46,428 nt of DNA from assembly GCA_028712175.1 (NCBI GenBank), contig JAQTQQ010000009.1, positions 1 to 46,428 on the forward strand. Reading direction: 5' to 3'. Below are positions 1 through 8,156 of this stretch, in pieces (position 1 is the first letter of the stretch; each line of letters begins with the position of its first letter). This DNA is from Candidatus Omnitrophota bacterium (lineage in GTDB: Bacteria; Omnitrophota; Gorgyraeia; Gygaellales; Profunditerraquicolaceae). A model generated the notes under the pieces. The model saw nothing but the letters and a program-made list of their open reading frames with translations, was not told the DNA's origin and searched no databases. The position numbers and the translations under genes were made by a program.

Positions 1-1047
1 TCAACCAGAGTCGCTATCGGGGATAACTATATTGACGGTGCTGCCTATACCTGGGAATCAACAGATGGTGACGGCGGGGAAGTAGACTATCGGGCAGACC
101 TTATTGTTCAAGAAAATGTCGGTATCGGCACAGCAAATCCGAGAAGCAGGCTGGAGATTGTAGGCTCTGCTTCAAATGTAAGCGCTCTGCATGTAAATCT
201 GGGCGATATCTCTTTAAGAGGCGGGAATATGGGTAATTGCGGAATAAGGTTTTTTGACCTGACTGACACCAATCACCGCATATATTATTCAGGAGTAACA
301 AACAGCCTGCACTTTGACAGCTTTGCTCAAATGTATTTTAACCAGGGGTTTTACACTCCCGGTAACGTTGGTATCGGGATAACTGCTCCAACGGGTAAAT
401 TAGTTGTTAGAGGGGCAGGGACAACAACCGGGATAGGTTTACAGACGCAAAACTCCTCTGGTACTGCTTTAGTAACTATGCTGGATAGCGGCAATGTCGG
501 TATTGGTTCAATAAACCCCGGAAGCAGGTTAGAGGTTGTGGGTTCTGCATCAAATGTCAGTGCGTTGCACGTAAATCTGGGGGATATCTCTGTAAGAGGC
601 GGGAATATGGGTAATTGCGGAATAAGGCTTTTTGATCGTACAGACACCAACCACCGTATATATTATTCAGGAGCAACGAACAGCGTGCACTTCGATAGCT
701 ATGCCCAGATGTATTTTAACCAAGGGTTTTACACTCCCGGAAATGTCGGTATTGGTATTACTACGCCTGCAGAAAAATTGCATGTAAGCGGTGGATTTAT
801 CCGTGGGCAACTTAAATGCAGGAGGGTTAGCGCAGTAGGTCCTGCGCCTACCTATGTTAGCAGAGCAACTTGTAACGCTAATGAATGGCTATTGAGTGGT
901 GGGGGAGGGTGTTCAAATCCAACCATTGCCTATTTACATGAAAGTGCCCCATATCCAGGTTTAGAGGCTTGGCAGGTAGATTGTTACCGTCATGATGGCA
1001 GTGGCGATAATCCGAGTTTTGCTTATGCTATATGTTGTGAGAAATAG
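1..1047 (+). CDS. Repetitive cysteine-rich surface or tail-fibre-like protein, 5' end missing
   Basis: The frame is open from base 1, so this is the C-terminal part (about 348 residues) of a longer protein. It contains four short NVGIG-type motifs (codons at 115, 364, 493 and 742), each followed by a Pro and a short beta-like segment such as GKLVV or EKLHV. This pattern is common in tail-fibre-like and large extracellular proteins of uncultured bacteria. Two of the motifs head a long duplicated block that includes GGNMGNCGIR. The last 85 residues form a different domain with six cysteines, a GGGGC turn and a terminal ICCEK, which suggests a disulfide-stabilised exported tip. A PilV-like pilus tip or a phage-derived fibre are both possible. 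No signal peptide is visible because the start lies outside the window. The specific function is unknown. Confidence 0.7.
   Translation, partial: STRVAIGDNYIDGAAYTWESTDGDGGEVDYRADLIVQENVGIGTANPRSRLEIVGSASNVSALHVNLGDISLRGGNMGNCGIRFFDLTDTNHRIYYSGVTNSLHFDSFAQMYFNQGFYTPGNVGIGITAPTGKLVVRGAGTTTGIGLQTQNSSGTALVTMLDSGNVGIGSINPGSRLEVVGSASNVSALHVNLGDISVRGGNMGNCGIRLFDRTDTNHRIYYSGATNSVHFDSYAQMYFNQGFYTPGNVGIGITTPAEKLHVSGGFIRGQLKCRRVSAVGPAPTYVSRATCNANEWLLSGGGGCSNPTIAYLHESAPYPGLEAWQVDCYRHDGSGDNPSFAYAICCEK
115..792 (+). repeat. Tandem coding repeat, two copies 378 bp apart
   Basis: Copy 1 (115-414) and copy 2 (493-792) encode nearly the same sequence. The best-matched block is 249 bp (115-363 and 493-741), and both copies keep the same distance to the following NVGIG motif. 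Many differences between copies are silent third-position changes, so the duplication is not brand new and the protein sequence appears to be under selection. Confidence 0.85.
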
Positions 1048-1073
1048 TTTGTTCGGAATAAAGAGAAATCTTC

Positions 1074-1367
1074 ATGGAAAAGCAGCTCCATCTTTTTTAT
1101 TCAGGCAAGGTTCAGGGAATAGGGTTTCGTTATACTGTTAAGGATATAGCAAATAAGCTTAAGGTTTATGGCTGGGTTAAGAATTTAGATGACTCAAGGG
1201 TAGAGGTTTTAGCAGAGGCCGAAGAGGAAAAACTTAATAATTTTCTTGAGCTTGTTCAGCAACACTTTTCCCATTATATCAGCGAAGTAAGCGTAGAGTG
1301 GTTTCCGGCCGGCTCTCCTGCCGGCAGTAAAAGCAGCGAATCTTGCGATTTTCAGGTCGTATTCTAA
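1074..1367 (+). CDS. acyP: Acylphosphatase
   Basis: This small cytosolic enzyme hydrolyses the carboxyl-phosphate bond of acyl phosphates. The 97-residue length is typical of the family. The phosphate-binding loop reads GKVQGIGFR, with the catalytic arginine at residue 19. The catalytic asparagine is residue 37 in GWVKNL. The C-terminal tail carries a PAGSPAGSKSS insertion before the last beta strand, a little longer than usual. The ATG follows a purine-rich AAAGAGAAA about 8 bases upstream. It ends 17 bases before the preferred ligA start, so the two genes are probably co-transcribed. The family assignment is secure; the physiological substrate is not known. Confidence 0.92.
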   Translation: MEKQLHLFYSGKVQGIGFRYTVKDIANKLKVYGWVKNLDDSRVEVLAEAEEEKLNNFLELVQQHFSHYISEVSVEWFPAGSPAGSKSSESCDFQVVF

Positions 1368-1384
1368 TTATCCGATTAGCAAAA

Positions 1385-3382
1385 ATGTCCGTTCAAATAA
1401 GAAATAAGATTGAGCAGCTAAAGGAGGCGCTTAAGAAGCATGACTATCTTTATTATGTCTTGAGCCAGCCGCATATTTCGGATAAAGAATACGATGATTT
1501 AATACGGCAGTTAAAATTACTTGAAGATAAGTATCCTCTTTATCGTAGCAGTGATTCTCCTACCCAGAGGCTAAGCCCAGGCGTAAGCGAAGGTTTTAAG
1601 ACGGTCAGGCATAATGCCGGGATGTTTTCTTTAGATAACACTTATTCCATAAATGAATTAAGGCTTTGGGATCAGCGTGTACGTAAAGGATTAGGAGAAA
1701 ATCGTGCTTATGAATATGTTGTTGAACTTAAAATCGATGGAGTAAGCGCCAATTTAACTTATACTGGAGGGAAGCTAAAGATAGGAGCTACCCGGGGAGA
1801 TGGCTTAACCGGTGAGGATATAACTGCCAATATAAAGACTATACGTTCTATACCGCTTGCGCTTTTAGGCAAGCATCTGCCGGATTTTATTGAAATCCGC
1901 GGCGAAGTGTATATGGACAAAAAAGATTTTTTAAAGGTTAATCATGAGCGTATGGATAAGGAGGAAGCTTTATTTGCTAATCCCCGTAACGCGACAAGCG
2001 GTTCGTTAAAGTTATTAGATAGCAGTATTACCGCAAAAAGGCATCTTAATTTCTTCGCGCATTCCTTGGGCGCTTATCGCAAAGAGGATATTGATACTCA
2101 GTGGGATTTCTTGGGTAAGCTTAAAGGGTGGGGTTTGCCTGTGGATACTCATTCTGCGCTTTGTGGCAATATAGATGAGGTTGTCCGATATTGTAGAAAA
2201 TGGGAGGCCTTGCGCGATGAGCCTAGTTATGAGATTGATGGTATGGTAATTAAATTAAACAATTTTAAACAACAAAAGGAGTTGGGGTTTACCGCTAAAA
2301 GCCCCCGTTGGGCAGTTGCTTATAAATTTGCCGCACGTCAGGCGACTACTGAGTTATTGGCGATTAAGGTTAATGTGGGGAGGACGGGAGTAATTACTCC
2401 GACGGCACAACTTAAGCCCGTAGAATGTTCCGGAGTAGTTATAAGCAACGCTACTTTGCACAACTTTGATGAAATAGAAAGGTTGGGTTTACGGGTTGGA
2501 GATCGTATTCTTATTGAGCGCGCCGGAGACGTGATCCCTAAAGTAGTTAAAGTTGTTGAGCAAAAAGGCAAGGCGCAGTATATTAAACCTCAAGAGTGCC
2601 CTGCATGCGGTGAAAAGATCGTTAAGGAAAAAGCAGAGGATGTAGCTTATCGTTGCATCAATACTGACTGCCCCGCGCAACTTGAGCGTGCGCTGCTGCA
2701 TTTTGCGAGCCGGGATGCCTTGGATATCGAAGGCTTGGGTGAGGCAGTAATAGCTCAGCTTATAAAGTTAAGGTTATTAACTAGTTTGGCAGATATTTAT
2801 AAGCTTAAAAAAACAGACCTGCTAGAATTAGAGTTATTTAAGGAGAAAAAAGCTGACAATTTGCTGGCTGCAATTGAGAAAAGTAAGCGCCGGAGTTTAG
2901 CGCGTTTAATTTTTGCTTTAGGTATACGCCATGTGGGGGAGAAGGCCGCTTATACATTGGCAGGAGAGTTCACCGATATAGATAGGCTTATGCAGGCAAA
3001 ATTTGAGGAATTAGATAAGATACCGGAAATAGGGTTCGTTATGGCCCGCTCAATTGCGGATTATTTTAAGCTCAAGCAAACAAAGAAACTGATTGATGAA
3101 TTAAAAAAATCCGGCCTCAACATGCGTCAGGAATCTGCTAAGGTTAAGTCCGGCAAGCTAAGCGGAAAGACAATAGTTTTTACCGGGCAATTGAATAAAT
3201 TTTCGCGTTCTCAGGCGGAAAGCCTGGTGCGCCGTTATGGCGGCGTACCTTCTTCTTCTGTAAGCAGGAAGACTGATTTCTTAGTTTCCGGAGAGGATGC
3301 CGGCACGAAATTCAATAAGGCCAAAGATCTGGGAGTTAAAATTATTACAGAGGCAGAATTCTTGCGTTTAATTGATTTATAG
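1385..3382 (+). CDS. ligA: NAD-dependent DNA ligase LigA
   Basis: LigA seals nicks in DNA during replication and repair, using NAD+ to adenylate itself. The 665-residue product has all domains in order: an Ia domain for NMN binding (with the YDDLIRQL helix), the nucleotidyltransferase with active-site Lys116 in ELKIDG, an OB fold, a four-cysteine zinc finger (CPAC, then CINTDCP), helix-hairpin-helix repeats, and a C-terminal BRCT domain beginning near KTIVFTGQL. I chose the ATG at 1385. The frame can be opened upstream at a TTG (1343), but that would overlap acyP, and the ATG places the catalytic lysine almost exactly where E. coli LigA has it. No clear Shine-Dalgarno site precedes the ATG, so translation may depend on coupling to acyP. 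Confidence 0.97.
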   Translation: MSVQIRNKIEQLKEALKKHDYLYYVLSQPHISDKEYDDLIRQLKLLEDKYPLYRSSDSPTQRLSPGVSEGFKTVRHNAGMFSLDNTYSINELRLWDQRVRKGLGENRAYEYVVELKIDGVSANLTYTGGKLKIGATRGDGLTGEDITANIKTIRSIPLALLGKHLPDFIEIRGEVYMDKKDFLKVNHERMDKEEALFANPRNATSGSLKLLDSSITAKRHLNFFAHSLGAYRKEDIDTQWDFLGKLKGWGLPVDTHSALCGNIDEVVRYCRKWEALRDEPSYEIDGMVIKLNNFKQQKELGFTAKSPRWAVAYKFAARQATTELLAIKVNVGRTGVITPTAQLKPVECSGVVISNATLHNFDEIERLGLRVGDRILIERAGDVIPKVVKVVEQKGKAQYIKPQECPACGEKIVKEKAEDVAYRCINTDCPAQLERALLHFASRDALDIEGLGEAVIAQLIKLRLLTSLADIYKLKKTDLLELELFKEKKADNLLAAIEKSKRRSLARLIFALGIRHVGEKAAYTLAGEFTDIDRLMQAKFEELDKIPEIGFVMARSIADYFKLKQTKKLIDELKKSGLNMRQESAKVKSGKLSGKTIVFTGQLNKFSRSQAESLVRRYGGVPSSSVSRKTDFLVSGEDAGTKFNKAKDLGVKIITEAEFLRLIDL

Positions 3383-3434
3383 GGTGCTTGATTTTTCACA
3401 TTTGGTAGTTTATTTTAAAAAAGGAGAATGGCGA

Positions 3435-3929
3435 ATGTGGGGCAAGAGGTTTTTTTTATTTTTTCTGCTTGGATTTTTATTGATAAATTTAGTCGGCTGC
3501 GAGTCTTTTGTGCGTAAATTCACACGTAAATCAAAAAAATCCGGCCAAGCCGTAGAAATGGTCCTTGTTCCGGAGGAATATAAGGGGCCGAATTTAACCA
3601 AGGAAGAGCTTTATCGCCAGTATTATCTTTATTGGAAATCCTGGCAGGATGAATTAATTAATGCCCTTACTTATAAAGCTAGCCAAAAAAAGAAGGTAGA
3701 TTGTGCCCAGGAAGCCCTGAAGCAGTTGGTTAATATGAAGATGATGCTGGTTTCTGATGCGCAAAAAAACTTCGATGGGCATATTTCCAAACTAACTATT
3801 CTCTTGGTGAGTTTAAAAAATGATGCCTATGGCTCAAATGATGCCCGCCATCTCCAGTCTGCCGAGAGAATTAAGGCAGGCATTCAGAAGTGGCTTATTT
3901 ATCCAAAGGTAAAAAATTATTTAAAATGA
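3435..3929 (+). CDS. Small predicted lipoprotein of unknown function
   Basis: The 164-residue product starts with a lipoprotein signal peptide: Lys4/Arg5, then a very hydrophobic FFLFFLLGFLLINL stretch, then the lipobox LVGC with the lipidated cysteine at residue 22. After a basic linker the rest looks helical and charged, with YRQYYLYWKSWQDEL followed by a Lys/Gln-rich helix. I do not recognise the family. The ATG at 3435 has a good ribosome site (AAGGAG about 9 bases upstream); a frame-extending TTG further upstream would bury the signal peptide. Its stop overlaps the next start in an ATGA, so it is translationally coupled to the hydrolase. LspA and Lgt, which would process it, are encoded at 30951-32112. 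Confidence 0.8.
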   Translation: MWGKRFFLFFLLGFLLINLVGCESFVRKFTRKSKKSGQAVEMVLVPEEYKGPNLTKEELYRQYYLYWKSWQDELINALTYKASQKKKVDCAQEALKQLVNMKMMLVSDAQKNFDGHISKLTILLVSLKNDAYGSNDARHLQSAERIKAGIQKWLIYPKVKNYLK

Positions 3930-4540
3930 TATTTGAAACTATTAATGTGGGGCCGATGCAGGTTAATTGTTATATACTTGCTTGTTCATCTGGCAATTCC
4001 GCTATTATTATCGACCCCGGGGACCAGGCCGGAAAGATAGCGGGGGTTTTAGAAAGGCATAAATTAAAACCGGAAATGGTGATAAATACCCATGGGCATT
4101 ATGACCATATTGGTTGTGATGATGAGTTTGGGGTAGATGTCTACGTGCATAAGCAGGATTTGGCAATGCTTGTTGATGCAAGAAAGAATCTTTCCGCTAT
4201 TTATTCAGCAGCTTATCAAGTCAGCTCCGGTATTAAAATCTTGGAAGATAAGCAAGTTATTAAATTGGATTGTTTAGAGCTTGAGGTTATGCATTTACCG
4301 GGGCATACCTTGGGAGGCATAGGATTGTTAATGAAAAAACCATACACAGATATTGTTTTTACCGGAGATACCTTATTTTACCGCGGGATAGGCCGCTATG
4401 ATTTGCCCGGTGGCAGCCGCGATTCTTTGGAAAAAGCAATTAAGGAAAGATTGTTTGTTTTGCCCGATAATACAAAAGTTTATCCGGGGCATGGGCCTCA
4501 AACAACAATAGGTAAAGAGAAACAAACTGATTTCTTTTAA
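3926..4540 (+). CDS. Metallo-beta-lactamase-fold hydrolase, glyoxalase II-like
   Basis: This 204-residue protein belongs to the small GloB-like group of the MBL superfamily. The metal motif is THGHYDHIG (HxHxDH), followed by further histidines in LPGHTLGG and YPGHGPQT and the conserved aspartate in FTGDTLF. These supply the usual two-metal site. The family hydrolyses thioesters such as S-lactoylglutathione or related substrates; the real substrate cannot be read from the sequence. I chose the ATG at 3926, which overlaps the upstream stop as ATGA, over a GTG at 3890 that would run deep into the lipoprotein gene. It is the last gene before a heptad-repeat gap. Confidence 0.9.
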   Translation: MIFETINVGPMQVNCYILACSSGNSAIIIDPGDQAGKIAGVLERHKLKPEMVINTHGHYDHIGCDDEFGVDVYVHKQDLAMLVDARKNLSAIYSAAYQVSSGIKILEDKQVIKLDCLELEVMHLPGHTLGGIGLLMKKPYTDIVFTGDTLFYRGIGRYDLPGGSRDSLEKAIKERLFVLPDNTKVYPGHGPQTTIGKEKQTDFF

Positions 4541-4548
4541 TCATAGAT

Positions 4549-4638
4549 CTTTAGTCTGGACGATAGCCTATGGTCGATAGTCTATAGAAATTTCAAAACA
4601 TGAAGGTTTTATCGGCTATCGTCTATAGACTATAGACC
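4549..4638. repeat. Heptad array A: palindromic 7-base tandem repeat
   Basis: This lies in the gap between the MBL hydrolase and the Xer gene. The left arm has ATRG words starting at 4563, 4570, 4577 and 4584, exactly 7 bases apart, with the general form ATRGNCN. The right arm has YTAT words at 4609, 4616, 4623 and 4630, again 7 apart. The arms pair: GACGATAGCC (4559-4568) is the exact reverse complement of 4614-4623, and the stem continues outward with a two-base bulge. The core at 4601-4616 recurs inverted in array F. Confidence 0.85.
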
Positions 4639-4661
4639 CTGAATCTTTTAAGGGAAACGTT

Positions 4662-5549
4662 ATGAAAGAGTTAATTGATTCGTTTTTAGATTATCTTTCC
4701 GTTGAGCGTGGTTTATCCAAAAATACTATTATTGCTTACCGCCAGGATTTAAATATTTACCTTGATTTTCTTATGGGACGCGGGATAGATGCTCTTTCCA
4801 GAGTGGTTAAGAATGATATTATTGAATTTATGCTTTTTGAAAAAGATAAGATGATCTCGCCGACTAGCATATCCCGCCGGCTCGCAGCTATTCGTATGTT
4901 CCATCGTTTTCTAACACGCGAGAGAGTGCTAAAAAGCGATCCTACTGTATTAATCGATTCACCTAAATTATGGAAGAAGGTCCCGGATACCCTCTCTTTA
5001 AATGAGGTAGAGGCGTTAATTAGCCAGCCGGATGTGCGCACCCGCCAGGGGATAAGAGATAAAGCTATACTTGAGACACTTTACGCTACGGGTATGCGAG
5101 TCTCTGAATCTACTGACCTTAAGGCAAACAATGTAAACCTGGATATAGGTTTTTTGCGTTGCGTCGGAAAAGGCAATAAGGAGCGGGTTATTCCGCTGGG
5201 AAAGTGCGCAATTAAAAGTATTAACAGGTATTTGGAATCAAGCCGCCAGGATTTTCTAAAAAATAAAACCTCGGAATACCTTTTTGTCAGCCGCTGTGGA
5301 GCAAAGTTATCCCGGCAATCCGTCTGGAAATTAATTAAGCGTTATGCCAAAGAGGCTAAAATTAAAAAGCCGATAAAGGTCCATTCCTTAAGGCATTCGT
5401 TTGCTACTCATCTATTGGAAAGGGGCGCTGATCTTCGTTCGGTACAGGAAATGCTCGGCCACTCAAATATTTCCACGACGCAAATTTACACGCACATTGA
5501 CCGCAACCGTTTAAAAACAATTCATAAAATGTTCCACCCGAGGCCTTAA
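4662..5549 (+). CDS. xerD: Tyrosine recombinase of the XerC/XerD family
   Basis: Xer recombinases resolve chromosome dimers at dif sites near the terminus, acting with FtsK at the septum. The 295-residue length is standard. An N-terminal SAM-like core-binding domain spans about residues 1-90 and the catalytic domain about 110-290. All catalytic residues are visible: Arg146 in TGMRVSE, Lys170 in GKGNKER, His241 and Arg244 in HSLRH, His267 in LGHSN, and the nucleophile Tyr276 in IYTH. It is the first gene after array A, with AAGGGAAA upstream of the ATG. The spacing of motifs matches housekeeping Xer proteins rather than integron or phage integrases. The D versus C name is a best guess, since many bacteria carry both and only one is in this window. 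Confidence 0.92.
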   Translation: MKELIDSFLDYLSVERGLSKNTIIAYRQDLNIYLDFLMGRGIDALSRVVKNDIIEFMLFEKDKMISPTSISRRLAAIRMFHRFLTRERVLKSDPTVLIDSPKLWKKVPDTLSLNEVEALISQPDVRTRQGIRDKAILETLYATGMRVSESTDLKANNVNLDIGFLRCVGKGNKERVIPLGKCAIKSINRYLESSRQDFLKNKTSEYLFVSRCGAKLSRQSVWKLIKRYAKEAKIKKPIKVHSLRHSFATHLLERGADLRSVQEMLGHSNISTTQIYTHIDRNRLKTIHKMFHPRP

Positions 5550-5551
5550 AG

Positions 5552-6829
5552 ATGAAAGAATATTTTAAATTGCTCCCCCAGAAATTAAAGACAATTGTTA
5601 GCTGTATCGCGCAGGTTTCGGAAGAAACCCACATGCCGGCTTATTTGGTGGGGGGGTTCTTGCGCGATTTAATTTTGCAGGTTAAAAATTTTGATTTGGA
5701 TATTGCTGTTGAAGGCAACGGAATTATTTTTGCCGAACATCTGGCTGGAAAATTAAAATCGGAATTAAGGACGCATGAGCGTTTTGGCACAGCCACTCTG
5801 CTGCTGGACGGATTTTTAAAAATAGATATTGCTACTACCCGCAAGGAAGAATATTCCTCTTGCGCGTCTCTTCCGGAAGTCCGTTTTTCTCCGTTGCAAG
5901 ATGACCTTATGCGTCGCGATTTTACCATTAACGCTATGGCTGTAAGTATTTCCGAAGGTTGTGCCCAGGTTTTAATCGACCCTTTTGGCGGCAAAGATGA
6001 TTTGTCTTGCGGGGTGATCCGTATTTTGCATGATTTAAGTTTTGAAGATGACCCTACGCGTATATTAAGGGCCATCCGCTTTGAGCAGCGTTTTAATTTT
6101 AAGATTGAGCCAAAGACCCTATCGCTTATAAATGATGCCGTTAAAAAGGGGATGTTAAATAAAGTTAGCCCGCATAGGATACGGGATGAGCTTGTGTTAA
6201 TGCTTAAGGAGGGTAATTTATTAAAACAGATAAAACGGCTCGATAGTTTATGTTCGTTATCTTTTATCGATAAGAAATTAAAGGCAACAAAATCGACGTA
6301 TGATTTATTTAAATCCATAGATAAAGAGGTTATTTGGTTTAATAATAATTTTTGCGGATATAGGCAGCTTGATACTTGGCTTATTTATTTTACAGCTTTA
6401 CTTCTGCCGCTCGCCTTGCGGGAAGTTAAGAAAATTACTTCAAGGCTCAGCCTGTGCAGGGGCGAGGCTAAGAGGATTATTAGCTATTATGTTTTAAGGC
6501 ATAAATTAATCCGGGCTTTGAGCAAAAAAAATGTTTTGCCAGCGCGCATTTTTACTATGCTTGAACCTTTAAGTTATGAAACGATTATTTTATTGAAGTC
6601 TTCATCGAGCAATAAATATCTTAAAAAGTACATCGCAAATTTCCTTGAAATTTATAATGGTATGCGCCTTTATATTTCGGGAAAAGATCTAGCCGGCATG
6701 GGCCTATTACCGGGGCCGAGGTATCAAAAAATATTTGCTAAAGTATTGGAAGCTAAGCTTAATGGAGTGGTTGAAAACCGCAGGCAGGAGCTGGTTTTGA
6801 TCAAGAAATTAATAAAAACAACAAATTAA
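5552..6829 (+). CDS. cca: tRNA nucleotidyltransferase / poly(A) polymerase family protein
   Basis: This is a class II nucleotidyltransferase that adds CCA (or A) to tRNA 3' ends. The 425-residue product has the head domain with GG at 34-35, the RD at 38-39 and the catalytic DLD at 48-50. RRDFTINAMA at 121-130 is the nucleotide-recognition region, followed by the DDPTRILRAIRF neck helix. The C-terminal half is a helical body with no HD domain motif that I can see. It could be a full CCA-adding enzyme or an A-adding enzyme; the motifs alone do not decide. It starts two bases after xerD stops, so the pair forms an operon. Confidence 0.9.
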   Translation: MKEYFKLLPQKLKTIVSCIAQVSEETHMPAYLVGGFLRDLILQVKNFDLDIAVEGNGIIFAEHLAGKLKSELRTHERFGTATLLLDGFLKIDIATTRKEEYSSCASLPEVRFSPLQDDLMRRDFTINAMAVSISEGCAQVLIDPFGGKDDLSCGVIRILHDLSFEDDPTRILRAIRFEQRFNFKIEPKTLSLINDAVKKGMLNKVSPHRIRDELVLMLKEGNLLKQIKRLDSLCSLSFIDKKLKATKSTYDLFKSIDKEVIWFNNNFCGYRQLDTWLIYFTALLLPLALREVKKITSRLSLCRGEAKRIISYYVLRHKLIRALSKKNVLPARIFTMLEPLSYETIILLKSSSSNKYLKKYIANFLEIYNGMRLYISGKDLAGMGLLPGPRYQKIFAKVLEAKLNGVVENRRQELVLIKKLIKTTN

Positions 6830-6841
6830 AACGGAGCTAAA

Positions 6842-7192
6842 ATGTCCAGGCATGAACGAGTAGAGGAGGCAATAAAAAAAGAAGTAAGTACTATTATTCA
6901 CGATGAGCTCAAGGATCCTAGGATAGGCTTTGTTACTATAACCAGGGTCGATCTTTCAAAAGATTTAAGAAACGCAAAAATTTATTACAGTGTATTAGGT
7001 AAAGAGGATGACTATAAAAAAACAAAGATTGCTCTTGATTCAGCTTTAGGGTTTATCCGCAGTTTGGTTGCTTCGCGGATTAACCTGCGCTTTGCCACTG
7101 AACTTATGTTTAAGGAGGACCGTTCAACCGAGTATAGCGTAAAAATCGAAGAGCTGTTAAATAAGATAAAGGAGACAGATGGGGATAAATGA
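6842..7192 (+). CDS. rbfA: Ribosome-binding factor A
   Basis: RbfA binds the 30S subunit and helps mature the 5' end of 16S rRNA. The 116-residue product begins with the typical MSRHERVEEAIKKEVSTII helix, followed by the KH-like core with DPRIGFVTITRVDLSKDL and AKIYYSV. ACGGAG lies just upstream of the ATG. In many bacteria rbfA follows infB; here it follows cca instead. It overlaps the next gene by 14 bases, which points to translational coupling. Confidence 0.95.
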   Translation: MSRHERVEEAIKKEVSTIIHDELKDPRIGFVTITRVDLSKDLRNAKIYYSVLGKEDDYKKTKIALDSALGFIRSLVASRINLRFATELMFKEDRSTEYSVKIEELLNKIKETDGDK

Positions 7193-8150
7193 TGCCTGTG
7201 CCGCAATAAAGAAATACAAAAGATTTCTTATAACCGTACACACTAGCCCCGAAGGTGATGCTTTAGGCGCCGAAGTTGCTTTCTATAACCTTGTTAGAAA
7301 ACTCGGTAAATCCGCAATAATTGTAAATGAGGATAAGCCGCCTTATGGCTATGATTTTCTTTGTAAAAATAAACCGATACATCTTTTAAGCAAAAAAGAG
7401 AAAAATATTAAATTTGATTGTTTTGTGGCTTTGGATTGCGCGGATTTAAAACGTACCGGGAAGGTTTATGGATTGAATAAAAATAATAATCCGGTGTTAA
7501 ATATTGACCACCATATTAGCAATAATTTTTTCGGCCGGATTAATTGGGTTGATCCAGAGGCCTCTTCCTGCTCGGAAATGATTTTTAAACTATTTAAAAA
7601 ATTACGCCAGAAAATAGATAAAGATACCGCTTTGGCATTATATACTGGGATAATGACCGATACGGGTTCATTTCGTTATTCCAATACTACAGCTTTTACC
7701 TTTCAAGCCGCAGGGGAGCTTTTAAAATACGGGGTGAATGTCCCCTATGTTTATCGAAATGCCTATGAGAACATCCCGCTTAGCGATATAAAATTGCTGC
7801 TCAGGATTTTACCTAAAATAAAATTCTATTCTCAGGGCAGGATCATAGGATTTGAAATTAAAAAGGAGCTGATCAAAATTAAAAGGCCGTCTATTGATTT
7901 GGCAGACCAGCTTTTAAGTTTCGGCCGTTCTATTAAGGGGGCCGAAGTAGTGGTATTGTTTAAGGAGAATTCAGGCGAGAAGAACCAAGTGCGCGTTAAT
8001 TTAAGAAGCCAGGGCAAGGTGGACGTAAATAAGATTGCGTCATTTTTTCAAGGGGGAGGGCATAAGACGGCAAGCGGCTGTACATTGGTTGGCAGTATTG
8101 AAGAAATCGAAAAAGAAGTTATCACTAAAATCCAATCCTATTTAATATAA
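7179..8150 (+). CDS. nrnA: DHH-family phosphoesterase, NrnA-like oligoribonuclease / pAp phosphatase
   Basis: NrnA-type enzymes degrade very short RNA oligonucleotides and 3'-phosphoadenosine 5'-phosphate. The 323-residue product has the N-terminal DHH domain: HTSPEGDALG near residue 21, the ALDCAD aspartates, and the signature IDHHIS. The C-terminal DHHA1 domain ends with the GGGHKTASG substrate loop. Motif I reads PEGD where PDGD is more usual, a conservative change. The ATG at 7179 sits inside the end of rbfA with GGAGACAG upstream. The rbfA-nrnA-ribF order is conserved in many bacteria, but truB, which usually lies between nrnA and ribF, is missing here. Confidence 0.92.
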   Translation: MGINDACAAIKKYKRFLITVHTSPEGDALGAEVAFYNLVRKLGKSAIIVNEDKPPYGYDFLCKNKPIHLLSKKEKNIKFDCFVALDCADLKRTGKVYGLNKNNNPVLNIDHHISNNFFGRINWVDPEASSCSEMIFKLFKKLRQKIDKDTALALYTGIMTDTGSFRYSNTTAFTFQAAGELLKYGVNVPYVYRNAYENIPLSDIKLLLRILPKIKFYSQGRIIGFEIKKELIKIKRPSIDLADQLLSFGRSIKGAEVVVLFKENSGEKNQVRVNLRSQGKVDVNKIASFFQGGGHKTASGCTLVGSIEEIEKEVITKIQSYLI

Positions 8151-8156
8151 GTCTAA

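Noticed and set aside
1343-1384. Upstream TTG start for ligA
   Set aside because: It would overlap acyP and add 14 residues not found in the family; the ATG at 1385 sets the catalytic lysine at the expected position.
5641-6318. Long open frame (225 codons) on the minus strand
   Set aside because: It lies wholly opposite cca, has no ribosome site and its product is Ser/Lys-rich without domain motifs. It is a shadow of the coding strand.
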